This document shows positions 35,023 through 43,173 of a DNA stretch of 64,000 nucleotides, piece after piece. Position 1 is the stretch's first letter. Each line of letters begins with the position of its first letter. A program made the position numbers and the translations under genes. Below the pieces are notes generated by a model. The model was given only the letters and a program-made list of their open reading frames with translations, was not told the origin of the DNA and made no database searches. Source of the DNA: Imbroritus primus (lineage in GTDB: Bacteria > Pseudomonadota > Gammaproteobacteria > Burkholderiales > Burkholderiaceae); assembly GCF_964332355.1 (NCBI RefSeq), contig NZ_OZ201293.1, positions 1,922,001-1,986,000 on the forward strand. The letters run 5' to 3'.

Positions 35023-35817
35023 ATGAAACAATACCTCGACCTGATGCGCCACGTGTATGAGCATGGCGTGGAAAAATCGGACCGGACCGGTACCGGCACA
35101 CGCTCGGTCTTTGGCCACCAGATGCGCTTCGATCTGCAGCAGGGTTTTCCCATGGTGACGACCAAGAAGCTACATCTGAAATCCATCATTTATGAGCTGT
35201 TGTGGTTTCTCCAGGGCGCAACCAATGCGCGCTGGCTGCAGGAGCACGGCGTAACGATCTGGGATGAATGGGCCGATGCCAGCGGCGAACTGGGGCCGAT
35301 CTATGGTTACCAATGGCGTTCCTGGCCGGCGCCGGATGGCCGCCACATCGACCAGATCAGCCAGTTGATGGACCAGTTGCGCAGCAATCCCGATTCGCGC
35401 CGCCTGATCGTATCGGCTTGGAACGTGGCCGATATCCCGCGCATGAAACTGCCGCCGTGCCACGCTTTCTTCCAGTTCTACGTGGCCGAGGGCAAGCTGT
35501 CGTGCCAGCTATACCAGCGCAGTGCCGACATCTTCCTGGGCGTGCCGTTCAACATCGCCAGCTACGCCCTGCTCACGCACATGATCGCCCAGCAAGCGGA
35601 TCTCGATGTCGGTGATTTCGTCTGGACCGGCGGCGACTGCCACCTCTACAGCAACCATTTCGAACAGGTCCGCACGCAACTGGCCCGTGAGCCCATGCCG
35701 CTGCCGACCCTGAACTTCACACGCAAGCCGGATTCGATCTTCGACTACCGTTTCGAGGACTTCGATATTGCCGGCTACACCTCCCATCCGGCCATCAAGG
35801 CCCCGGTTGCCGTTTGA
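35023..35817 (+). CDS. thyA: Thymidylate synthase
   Basis: ThyA converts dUMP to dTMP using methylene-tetrahydrofolate. The 264 residues equal the E. coli enzyme. The nucleophile Cys146 is in KLPPCHAFFQFY, and the dUMP-binding segments RSADIFLGVPFNIASYALL and WTGGDCHLYSNHFEQV are intact. The ATG at 35023 matches the conserved start MKQYLDLMRHV; an upstream in-frame start is rejected. folA follows 70 bases later, so folate consumption and regeneration are probably co-transcribed. Confidence 0.97.
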   Translation: MKQYLDLMRHVYEHGVEKSDRTGTGTRSVFGHQMRFDLQQGFPMVTTKKLHLKSIIYELLWFLQGATNARWLQEHGVTIWDEWADASGELGPIYGYQWRSWPAPDGRHIDQISQLMDQLRSNPDSRRLIVSAWNVADIPRMKLPPCHAFFQFYVAEGKLSCQLYQRSADIFLGVPFNIASYALLTHMIAQQADLDVGDFVWTGGDCHLYSNHFEQVRTQLAREPMPLPTLNFTRKPDSIFDYRFEDFDIAGYTSHPAIKAPVAV

Positions 35818-35887
35818 ACATCCAATCGACCGCATGATCGATCACCCGATCGGGTCTGCGGCCGGTTACTGATCCAAGATCCGCATT

Positions 35888-36391
35888 GTGACCATCCTGA
35901 CCCTGATCGTCGCCAAGTCCCGCAATCACGTCATTGGCCGTGACAACACGCTGCCGTGGCGCCTCCCCGAGGACCTCGCGCATTTCCGCCGCACGACCAT
36001 GGGCGCGCCAATCCTGATGGGCCGCAAGACCTACGAGTCGATCGGCCGTCCTCTGCCGGGCCGGCGCAATATCGTCATCAGCCGTAACCGGGATCTGGTC
36101 ATCGCAGGTTGCGAAGTCGCGCATTCGCTTGAAGAGGCGCAACTGCTCTGCATCGGTGTGGAGGAAATCTTCCTCGTCGGCGGTGCGCAGCTGTATGCCG
36201 AGGCGTTGCCCAGCGCGGACCGGCTGATCGTTACCGAAGTGGATATCGAGATCGATGGTGACGCGTTTTTTCCACCCATCGACCGGAAAGTATGGCGGGA
36301 AACCGCGCGCGAAACACATCGGGCGGCACCGCCAAATACCTTTTCCTTTGCGTTCGTCACCTACGAGCGCCTGCCATCCCAGGCCGAGTGA
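35888..36391 (+). CDS. folA: Dihydrofolate reductase
   Basis: FolA reduces dihydrofolate made by ThyA. The 167-residue product starts with GTG (MTILTLIVAKSRNHVIGRDN) and has the active-site Asp29 in TLPWRLPEDLAHFR, the NADPH motif MGRKTYESIGRPLPGR and the late GGAQLYAEAL. Functional partner of thyA directly upstream. Confidence 0.96.
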   Translation: MTILTLIVAKSRNHVIGRDNTLPWRLPEDLAHFRRTTMGAPILMGRKTYESIGRPLPGRRNIVISRNRDLVIAGCEVAHSLEEAQLLCIGVEEIFLVGGAQLYAEALPSADRLIVTEVDIEIDGDAFFPPIDRKVWRETARETHRAAPPNTFSFAFVTYERLPSQAE

Positions 36392-36530
36392 GGGCTAACC
36401 CCGAGTCCTGCCCAGCCGTGCGCCTGTATCACGGCTGATACACTTTTGGCCGGTGCGGCGCAGCCCGTTGCCAGCCGCGGCGTCCGGCACCTGACATACC
36501 GCTGCGCGCCCCTTCTCCACCCCGCTGCCA

Positions 36531-36566
36531 CGCGATATCGGTTTCACGCCTGAAACCGATATCGCG
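36531..36566. promoter_or_regulatory. Perfect 16+16-base palindrome, probable enhancer site
   Basis: The arm CGCGATATCGGTTTCA is followed by CGCC and then its exact reverse complement. The centre lies about 110 bases before the predicted sigma-54 transcription start, the usual distance for an enhancer-binding protein. It has no T-run, so a terminator is unlikely. Binding by the regulator encoded at 41526-42893 is inferred. Confidence 0.6.
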
Positions 36567-36630
36567 ACGTTTTCCAGTCATCTCGCGCATCCTCTCCGCC
36601 ACACCGCCAGCCTGCGGGGCACATCGCCCG

Positions 36631-36646
36631 TGGCACGCTTGTCGCT
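36631..36646 (+). promoter_or_regulatory. Sigma-54 promoter of the fap-like operon
   Basis: TGGCACGCTTGTCGCT matches the consensus TGGCACG-N4-TTGCW at every defined position except one (C for the second T). The invariant GG and GC have correct spacing. The predicted start is near 36658, before the ATG at 36671. Confidence 0.7.
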
Positions 36647-36670
36647 ATGGTGTGGGCGAGGGAGAAAGCC

Positions 36671-37141
36671 ATGACGCCTACAACTACATACGTCTGGCGG
36701 GGGGAGCCTGCGCGCATCTTGTGTCTGATGATGCTGTGTGCCGCCGCCGTTCTCGCAGCAATGCCTGCCCAGGCTGACAGCGGGGATATCGTGGTCCTGC
36801 GCGAGGTGGCACCACGCGTGGCCTACCGGGGCCTACCGCGCAACGAAATCCCCGAACACACCGTTATTGATACCTTCCCGCAGCAGCAGTTTGCCCAGGC
36901 GACCGACCTTGAACTCGGCCGTGCTCAGGCCGGACCGCTGCGCTCTGTCCAGGCACAGATCGCCATCGGCAATCCGGCCACCAGCATGGCCCAGCCAGGA
37001 TCGCTGCTGAGCGACGCGCTGATCGGAGGTGGCCGGCGCGACGGTGGTGGTGGTATTGCAGATCGCGTGCAACAGGCCACCGGCATGATTTCCGGAGCGG
37101 TGGGCCAGGCGCTTGCCCCATTGAGCGGAGGCGCGCGATGA
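36671..37141 (+). CDS. fapA: FapA-like secreted protein, first gene of the amyloid operon
   Basis: The 156-residue product has a signal peptide ending MPAQA|DS (near residue 35) and a Gly/Gln-rich mature part (GGGRRDGGGGIADRVQQATG). The position and size match FapA, the first gene of Pseudomonas fap operons, whose product modulates fibre composition. Sequence similarity alone would not prove it; the assignment rests on order and neighbours. The ATG at 36671 follows GAGGGAGAAAG; an ATG at 36647 would lie before the transcription start. It overlaps the next gene by ATGA. Confidence 0.6.
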   Translation: MTPTTTYVWRGEPARILCLMMLCAAAVLAAMPAQADSGDIVVLREVAPRVAYRGLPRNEIPEHTVIDTFPQQQFAQATDLELGRAQAGPLRSVQAQIAIGNPATSMAQPGSLLSDALIGGGRRDGGGGIADRVQQATGMISGAVGQALAPLSGGAR

Positions 37142-37743
37142 ACCGCAATCCGCGTGCATTCGCCTGGCTATCCATCTTCGTCATGCTGTGGTTCGGCCCG
37201 GCTCAGGCGCAAAGCATCGCTCCCCTGCCCGCCAGCCTGTCGACACGGATCGATGATGCAGCAGGCAGTGACATGCGCGGCCGCGTCGCCGTGAACGTGG
37301 CGGCAGGCGCAGGGAACGCCCAATCCAACACGGCTGTTCTGGCGCCAGACGGCGTCGCCGTCGTGCGCCAGAACCAGGCGGCGCGCATCCAGGCCGGACC
37401 GGGCGCGGCGTCGAGCCATATCGGCGCCGATGTCTTCCAGAACGCCAATGGCTTGCTCAGCCTCAACATGGCAAGTGGCTACGGCAACCTGCAGGGCAAT
37501 ACCGTCGCGGTCGCACAGGCCGTCGAGATCGAAACGGTTGCGGACAGCATGCTGCAGTCCACCACCGCGCACAGGAGTCGCAGCGATGCACCCGTTGTCG
37601 TGCCATCGCACCGCCAGGCAACGGTTCACCCGGATGCCTTCGCCGGTGCCAATGGCATCGTCCAGGTGAATCAGGCGGCAGGATCGGGGAATGTCGCATC
37701 CAACGTTTTTGTGCTCCGTCCCCCGGCGGGCACTTTTTTCTAA
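37138..37743 (+). CDS. fapB: FapB-like minor amyloid subunit with three repeats
   Basis: The 201-residue product has a signal peptide (cut near AQA|QS, residue 24) and three imperfect repeats: VNVAAGAGNAQSN (about 52-64), LNMASGYGNLQGN (109-121) and VNQAAGSGNVASN (177-189). The N-x-A-A-G-x-G-N-x-Q-x-N core is the amyloid-type repeat also seen in the next gene and in Fap proteins. FapB is the nucleator in the known system. Linkers between repeats are about 45-55 residues. The C-terminus ends in GTFF. Confidence 0.65.
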   Translation: MNRNPRAFAWLSIFVMLWFGPAQAQSIAPLPASLSTRIDDAAGSDMRGRVAVNVAAGAGNAQSNTAVLAPDGVAVVRQNQAARIQAGPGAASSHIGADVFQNANGLLSLNMASGYGNLQGNTVAVAQAVEIETVADSMLQSTTAHRSRSDAPVVVPSHRQATVHPDAFAGANGIVQVNQAAGSGNVASNVFVLRPPAGTFF

Positions 37744-37762
37744 GTGAAGGCAGGAGAATGTC

Positions 37763-38602
37763 ATGAAAGCAAAACTTGTTGCACTGGCAGCATTGGCCAC
37801 GCTGTCTTCCGGCGTCGTCTTTGCCGGGTCGGGATATGGGTCGCATGACAAGCCGGATGATGCGGATATCTACAACTACACGCATCTGTCCAATGACATC
37901 CATGTCGCCGGATACGGGCTGGCACTGGGTCTGATCAAGTTCGGCGCGGAATCGGCCGCCACGGTCAACAGCGATCAGATCAGCATGTTCGGCACGACGA
38001 TGAATTTCGGTGGCGAAAACAAGGCACGCCTTGGTGGTAATGCGCTGCGCGGCGCGGAAGGCAATATCGGTGTGAACGTGTCGGCTGGCGCGGGCAATGC
38101 CCAGGCCAACGACGCGGCACTGACCGCAGTGGATGGCGGCGGCTCGTCGCATAGCAACGGATATCGCAAGGATCACAAGGACAACGATGCGGCAGCCGTA
38201 TTTGCAGCGGCACAGGTGTTCTCGTCGCAGACTGGCAAGTCGAACCTCGCGATGGTATCCAATGCGGAAAACGTCGCATCCCTCAACGGCAATGCGCTGC
38301 GCAATGCGGCGGGCAATATCGGCGTGAACATCGCATCGGGCGCCGGCAACCTGCAGAACAATGGCATGGCCGGTTCGACCAACAGCTCTGGCACGCTGGC
38401 GAAGGCCACGTCGTCCAATGCCCAGGCATCGTTCGGCAACGTGCTGTTTGAGCTGGGCTGCGATCCGGTCAACAGCGCCGTGGTTTCCGGCAATGCACTG
38501 CGCGGGGCGACCGGCAACATCGGTCTGAACCTGACGGCTGGCGCTGGCAACCTGCAGCACAACGGTCTGGCCATTGCCACGGCGACTGCGCCGCGGAATT
38601 GA
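37763..38602 (+). CDS. fapC: FapC-like major amyloid subunit with three near-identical repeats
   Basis: The 279-residue product has a signal peptide (MKAKLVALAALATLSSGVVFA, 21 residues, cut before GSGYG). Three 28-residue repeats share GNALRxAxGNIGVN and GAGNxQxN (starting at about residues 91, 175 and 242), separated by linkers of about 55 and 38 residues. The highly regular Asn/Gln/Gly spacing is what a cross-beta amyloid core needs. A single Cys (about 233) sits in the last linker. AGGAGAA lies before the ATG. In the known system FapC is the main fibre component. Confidence 0.72.
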   Translation: MKAKLVALAALATLSSGVVFAGSGYGSHDKPDDADIYNYTHLSNDIHVAGYGLALGLIKFGAESAATVNSDQISMFGTTMNFGGENKARLGGNALRGAEGNIGVNVSAGAGNAQANDAALTAVDGGGSSHSNGYRKDHKDNDAAAVFAAAQVFSSQTGKSNLAMVSNAENVASLNGNALRNAAGNIGVNIASGAGNLQNNGMAGSTNSSGTLAKATSSNAQASFGNVLFELGCDPVNSAVVSGNALRGATGNIGLNLTAGAGNLQHNGLAIATATAPRN

Positions 38603-38666
38603 TGGTCCGTTTCACGGCACCATGTGCCGCACGCGGTGGCCGTCCACGGATGGCCACCGCCCTGGG

Positions 38667-39374
38667 ATGACGAGACACGCCATGCGCCTCTATACGATCC
38701 TCGCCGCACCTCTGACAGGATGGCTCCTGTGCAGTGGCGTGGCCGCGCAGACGGCCGTGCCGCTGCAGATCGACGGGCAGCCGGCAATCACCAAGCGCGT
38801 GACGAGCCTGGCCGCGATGCGTTACCGCAATGTGATGCGCCAGGAACTGGATTTCAGTTGCGGCGCGGCAGCGCTCGGTACGTTGCTGCGGTATGGCTAT
38901 GGGGTCGATATCGAAGAACGCCGCATCATCAGCGACATGCTCAAGATATCGGACGCCGAGGAAGTCATGCGGCGCGGATTTTCAATGCTGGACATGCGCA
39001 ACTATGTCGAGACGCTCGGCTTTCGTGGCACAGGATTCCGTGTCGAACTGAGCGCGCTGCGGCAACTCAGGATTCCCGTGATCGTCCTTCTGGACATCAA
39101 GGGATACCAGCATTTCGTCGTGGTACGCCAGGCGGCGGAAGGACGGGTATTCGTCTCCGACCCTGCGCTGGGCAACCGCATCATGCCGGAGCATGAATTT
39201 GCCGAAGCATGGAACAACCTCGTGTTTGCCGTGATCGGCCAGCCTTTCCCGCAAACGTCAGAGCTGCTCAAGGCCGACGCGCCTGTACTCCGCCAGCGCA
39301 CCGACGCGGCGATGCGTGCAGGCGCGCGGGCGCCGTCAGTCGATTTCGGGCTGGCGCACATGGATTTTTTCTGA
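38667..39374 (+). CDS. fapD: FapD-like C39-family cysteine peptidase
   Basis: The 235-residue product has a signal peptide (VAA|QT, near residue 28) and a papain-like C39 domain. The catalytic Cys65 is in ELDFSCGAAALG, His149 in GYQHFVVV and Asp165 in FVSDPALGN, so the triad is intact. FapD is the C39 peptidase needed for Fap secretion. It is periplasmic and not fused to an ABC transporter, which also fits FapD. The ATG at 38667 or 38682 could be the start; neither has a strong ribosome site. Confidence 0.8.
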   Translation: MTRHAMRLYTILAAPLTGWLLCSGVAAQTAVPLQIDGQPAITKRVTSLAAMRYRNVMRQELDFSCGAAALGTLLRYGYGVDIEERRIISDMLKISDAEEVMRRGFSMLDMRNYVETLGFRGTGFRVELSALRQLRIPVIVLLDIKGYQHFVVVRQAAEGRVFVSDPALGNRIMPEHEFAEAWNNLVFAVIGQPFPQTSELLKADAPVLRQRTDAAMRAGARAPSVDFGLAHMDFF

Positions 39375-39375
39375 C

Positions 39376-40134
39376 ATGAACAACGCTCGCTGGATTCTTC
39401 CCATGACCCTGCTGGCATGTGGCACGCCAGCCTGGTCAGCCGCGCCGGTCCAGCCCGTGATGGTCGAGCTGGTCGATGATGGTGAACTTGCTGCCGCGCG
39501 CGGCAAATACCTCGGCCAGTTCGTCGTAACAGGATTCATGGTTGAAATGGCGACGCAATGGCTCAATCATGAAGCGCTTGCCACGGCAAGTGCGCGCCTG
39601 ACCGCTGCCGGTCTCGATCGCGGCGGCCACCCGGAAGTCTCTGTGAATACCGCCGCAAACGTCAATGCGTCGGCGCAGGCTTCTTCTGCCCCCGCGCCTG
39701 CCGGTGTAGCCGGTCTGCAGATCAGCGGGCTCGGGCAGATCTCGCAGATCGCTGGCGATGGCAACACCATGGCCAATGTCACAACCATCGCCTTCCAGCG
39801 TGAGCCGCTGCCAGGCGCTGGGCCAGGCGGCACCACGACAAGCGATGCGGCTGCGGCCGGCTATCGTGCCCACGCCGCCATCGCCGGCAATACCTTGCTG
39901 ATTGGCGTAGCGACACCCAATGGGGTCGCAACCCAGGCAATTCAATCCCGCGCTCATTCGGTCAATACCGGTGGAGCGGGCAACCTGATGCAGACGGCGC
40001 AGATCGTCGGCCATCAACAACAAGTCGTTAACCAGATGTCGGTGCAGCTCCAGATCCGGTCGATGAGTGCCAGCCAGTTGTCGCAGATCGGTATCGGACA
40101 AGCACTGGAGGCAGTTTCGATGTTGCGTCGTTAG
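39376..40134 (+). CDS. fapE: FapE-like secreted repeat protein
   Basis: The 252-residue product has a signal peptide (AWS|AAP, near residue 21). It shares weaker amyloid-type repeats with the earlier genes (GQISQIAGDGNTMAN at about 118-132 and SVNTGGAGNLMQTAQ at about 200-214). It starts one base after the fapD stop. FapE is a minor fibre component in the known system. The first 80 residues (VELVDDGELAAARGKYLGQF and following) contain a compact domain unlike the repeats. Confidence 0.6.
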   Translation: MNNARWILPMTLLACGTPAWSAAPVQPVMVELVDDGELAAARGKYLGQFVVTGFMVEMATQWLNHEALATASARLTAAGLDRGGHPEVSVNTAANVNASAQASSAPAPAGVAGLQISGLGQISQIAGDGNTMANVTTIAFQREPLPGAGPGGTTTSDAAAAGYRAHAAIAGNTLLIGVATPNGVATQAIQSRAHSVNTGGAGNLMQTAQIVGHQQQVVNQMSVQLQIRSMSASQLSQIGIGQALEAVSMLRR

Positions 40135-40193
40135 CCATGCGCTCACTGGTTTGAACAGGTAAGTGCCTGGCTTTTTTCCGGGGGGAAACAGCC

Positions 40194-41435
40194 ATGTCAA
40201 GCAAGCGTCAATGGGCGACAGCTCTGGTAGGTGTACTCCTGCCGATCGCCGCCGCCAGTCAGGAAGTCATCGGTCAGGATCCACGCGTTCCGGAGTTGAT
40301 GCGCCAGATCGAGCGTCAATCAACTCTGATCCAGGCGCTCGAAAACCGGCTCAATGAACTTGAGATGCGCCAGACGCGGGGCCGAGGTACCGATGGGCCG
40401 ATGCTGGCACAAGCCGGCGGCGACAGCCGCACGCCGGAAGTGACCATCGGCTCGGAGGCACGCGATACCCAGCAGCAGGCGCGCGTACAGAGCAAGGACC
40501 TCATCTACCAGACCGAGCACGCCCCGCTGTTCGAGCGCCGCTTTACCATCGACGCCGGTTTCAGTTATAGCTACTACGATCGAAGGCGGTTGGCACTGAG
40601 CGGCTTCCTGGCGTTGGATGCGATTTTCCTCGGCACCATCAATCTCGACCAGACCAAGTCGAGCACCCTTACCTGGGATGTCACTGGCCGCTACGGGCTC
40701 ACGGACCGCCTCAGCATCGATGCCAACGTGCCGTTCGTCTACCGCAACAGCTCATTCTTTTCGGGCGGTGCGGGCGGCGCGGCGACGGTGGTCAGCGAAG
40801 CCAGCAAATCGTCTACCAATATCGGCGACGTCAGTGTCGGGCTGTACTATCAGCTCATCAAGGAAGCCGCCGGCGTGCCGGACGTGGTAGCAAGCTTGCG
40901 TGTACGCGCGCCGACTGGCAAGGCGCCGTTCGGCATCAAGCTGGTGCAGGCCGATGCGACCAACACTAACCTGAATATCGAGGAAAGCCTGCCGACTGGT
41001 AATGGCGTTTGGAGCGGCACCCTCGGCCTGTCGTTCCTGAAAACGTATGACCCGATCGTACTGTTTGCCAGCCTCGGCTATACGTACAACAAGCCGCAGT
41101 CCTTCTCCGATATTTCGTCGGTCCAGGGCGTTGTCACGCCTGGCCGCGTCAAGCTCGGCGACTCGATCAACGTCGGTGGTGGTCTCGCCATTGCGCTGAA
41201 CGACCGGACCGCGCTGTCAATGGCATACAGCAACGTGTTTTCGCGCGCCACCAAGGTCACCACGGCGACGGGCACGCAATCGGTGATCGGCAGCAAGACC
41301 AATGCGGCAACGATGACTTTCGGCCTGAATCACGTCCTGACGAAGAATCTTTCGATCAGTGCTTCGCTGGCGCTGGGTATGACACCGGACGCACCGAACT
41401 ATGTGTTCGGCTTGCGATTCCCTTACACGTTTTGA
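40194..41435 (+). CDS. fapF: FapF-like outer-membrane beta-barrel pore
   Basis: The 413-residue product has a signal peptide (residues 1-22), a short coiled coil (about 31-60, ELMRQIERQSTLIQALENRL) and a C-terminal beta-barrel of about 290 residues with alternating hydrophobic strands, ending in the outer-membrane signature Phe (FPYTF). Coiled-coil plus barrel is the FapF layout, a trimeric pore that exports Fap subunits. The barrel resembles the phenol-degradation meta-pathway porin-like family. GGGGGAAA precedes the ATG. A terminator follows. Confidence 0.75.
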   Translation: MSSKRQWATALVGVLLPIAAASQEVIGQDPRVPELMRQIERQSTLIQALENRLNELEMRQTRGRGTDGPMLAQAGGDSRTPEVTIGSEARDTQQQARVQSKDLIYQTEHAPLFERRFTIDAGFSYSYYDRRRLALSGFLALDAIFLGTINLDQTKSSTLTWDVTGRYGLTDRLSIDANVPFVYRNSSFFSGGAGGAATVVSEASKSSTNIGDVSVGLYYQLIKEAAGVPDVVASLRVRAPTGKAPFGIKLVQADATNTNLNIEESLPTGNGVWSGTLGLSFLKTYDPIVLFASLGYTYNKPQSFSDISSVQGVVTPGRVKLGDSINVGGGLAIALNDRTALSMAYSNVFSRATKVTTATGTQSVIGSKTNAATMTFGLNHVLTKNLSISASLALGMTPDAPNYVFGLRFPYTF

Positions 41436-41495
41436 CGCATAAAGGGGGGAGAACACGGTATCCACAAGGTTCGAGCCTGATATCGTGTGCGACTT

Positions 41496-41527
41496 GGAGG
41501 CCCATCGCCAGATCGGGCCTCTTTTTT
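41496..41527 (+). terminator. Terminator ending the amyloid operon
   Basis: GAGGCCC and GGGCCTC form a 7-base stem with an 11-base loop, followed by TTTTTT. The convergent regulator gene ends right at it. Confidence 0.85.
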
Positions 41528-42893
41528 ATGGCAGGTATTTTTCGATGGATTCGAGCCGATCATCGGCGCGGATGCCATGCTTCTGCATCAGCCGATACAG
41601 CGTGACGCGTGACACGTTCAGTTCGCGTGCCGCCGGACAAACGTGATTGCCATTGCGTGCGATCACCTGCCGGATGATATTTCGCTCCGCCTGCTGCCGC
41701 GCCCCTTCGAGTGTGATGGGATCGGAGGCACTGTGATCCACAAGCTGGAGATCGGCTGCAGTCAGGGTACGCCCTTCGGACATGACGATCGCGCGGCGGA
41801 CACGATTGATGAGTTCTCGCACATTGCCTGGCCAGGAGTAACTCATCATCGCTCGCATGGCACATGCCGAAAAGCCGCGGATCTTGCGCTGGGCTTCGCC
41901 CTGATGCTGACGCAGGACATTCTCCGCGAGCAGCAGGATATCCTCGGAGCGCTCGCGCAGGGGTGGGATTTCCAGTGTCAGCACGCATAGGCGGTGATAA
42001 AGGTCGCTGCGGAACAGTCCTTCACGCTGCGCCGCGCCCACGTCGACATGCGTCGCCGAGATGATGCGAATATCGAGCTCGATCGATTCATGCCCACCCA
42101 GCCGCGTGATCGTGCCTTGCTGGAGAAAGCGCAGCAGGCTGACCTGACTTTCCAGCGGCAAGTCACCGATCTCGTCGAGAAACAGCGTGCCATGATTGGC
42201 CTGCTCGATCCAGCCGATCTTGCGCTGGTTCGCGCCGGTGAACGCACCACGCTCATAGCCGAACAGTTCTGACTGGATGAGATTGGGCGGAATGGCCCCG
42301 CAATTGATGGCGATAAAAGGCTTGTCGCGTCGGCGTGACATATGGTGGATCGACTGCGCAGCCAGTTCCTTGCCGACTCCGGACTCGCCGAAGATGAATA
42401 CCGGCGCATTGTTGCGCGCCACCTTGCCAATGGTGCGCAACAAACGCTTCATGACATCGCTGCGCCCCAACATCGGGCCGCTTTCCAGCGGAGATGGCGG
42501 CTCGTACGCACGCAGCCTGGCCATGCCATAGGCGTGGCGCAATGAATAGGCCACCTCGTCGCACGAGAACGGTACCTGCACGTAGTCCACACAGTAGTCG
42601 AGGATCAGGCGTCGCAAGCGTGGATCTTCCAGTTCCATGGTCCGCGCTGCGACCACCCAGCCGACGTGCGGCTGGGGCAACATGCGTTCCATCAACGCGA
42701 GATCGGCCGAGGTGACGCCGCCCGTACAATCGAGCAAGGCGGCCATGCAGTGGCCTTGGCGCACCACTTCCTGAGCCTGGTGGATCGAGTTGGCGTGGAT
42801 CACATTCCAGCCGGCACCCAGGACAGGCACGTCGATACCACAATTGTCTGACGGCGAAACGATCAACGCCGTCCATCCCGTCATCCCTGCCAC
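41526..42893 (-). CDS. VpsR-like sigma-54 enhancer-binding regulator
   Basis: The 455-residue product has an atypical receiver-like domain (residues 1-125, LIVSPSDNCGIDVPVLGAGW, HCMAALLDCTGG), a central AAA+ domain (about 140-375) and a Fis-type helix-turn-helix (VCPAARELNVSRVTLYRLMQ). Walker A is GESGVGKE, Walker B LFLDEIGDLP, and the sigma-54 contact loop GAFTGA is complete. The N-terminus resembles VpsR, a c-di-GMP-binding regulator of biofilm matrix genes. The start GTG has GGAG eight bases upstream. Convergent with the amyloid operon, it is the obvious candidate activator. Confidence 0.8.
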   Translation of the reverse strand: MAGMTGWTALIVSPSDNCGIDVPVLGAGWNVIHANSIHQAQEVVRQGHCMAALLDCTGGVTSADLALMERMLPQPHVGWVVAARTMELEDPRLRRLILDYCVDYVQVPFSCDEVAYSLRHAYGMARLRAYEPPSPLESGPMLGRSDVMKRLLRTIGKVARNNAPVFIFGESGVGKELAAQSIHHMSRRRDKPFIAINCGAIPPNLIQSELFGYERGAFTGANQRKIGWIEQANHGTLFLDEIGDLPLESQVSLLRFLQQGTITRLGGHESIELDIRIISATHVDVGAAQREGLFRSDLYHRLCVLTLEIPPLRERSEDILLLAENVLRQHQGEAQRKIRGFSACAMRAMMSYSWPGNVRELINRVRRAIVMSEGRTLTAADLQLVDHSASDPITLEGARQQAERNIIRQVIARNGNHVCPAARELNVSRVTLYRLMQKHGIRADDRLESIEKYLP

Positions 42894-43173
42894 AGCCGCC
42901 TCTCCTTTTTATCCGGGTGGCAGGCACGCGTGATATTTCACGCACCGGACACTGCGGTCCGTTGCCATCCCGAAGAACCGGTCGTTCTTCTGATCGAGTA
43001 CGTGCAATACGGGGAAAATTCTTAAGGCCCGCTCTGAGAGCATAGATCAGAATGGGCAACAGTCAACGCGTATTTATGCGATCTGCCACAGCCACTGGCA
43101 GATCGGCGATGGTGCACCAAAACAGCGAACGCGACCTGGTGACCGGGGAATGGTTGTGACGGGAAACCGTTGA
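42894..43173. other. Region between pmbA and the regulator start
   Basis: About 280 bases without a gene. An inverted repeat GCGTGATATTTCACGC (42928-42943) lies 35 bases upstream of the regulator start; it shares TTTCACGC and GATAT with the palindrome before the amyloid operon, so it may be an autoregulatory site. Confidence 0.45.

Larger units (their letters stand above)
36392..36670. other. Control region of the amyloid operon
   Basis: Contains an inverted repeat TGTATCA-CGGC-TGATACA at 36425-36442 (possible weak folA terminator), a perfect 36-base palindrome at 36531-36566, and a sigma-54 promoter at 36631-36646. No protein gene: an ATG at 36647 lies upstream of the expected transcription start. 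Confidence 0.7.

Noticed and set aside
36531..36566. Palindrome as terminator of folA
   Set aside because: No T-run follows, it is 140 bases past the stop, and it sits at the correct distance from a sigma-54 promoter.
36647..36670. ATG at 36647 as start of the first fap-like gene
   Set aside because: It lies between the sigma-54 promoter and its predicted transcription start; the ATG at 36671 has a good ribosome-binding site.
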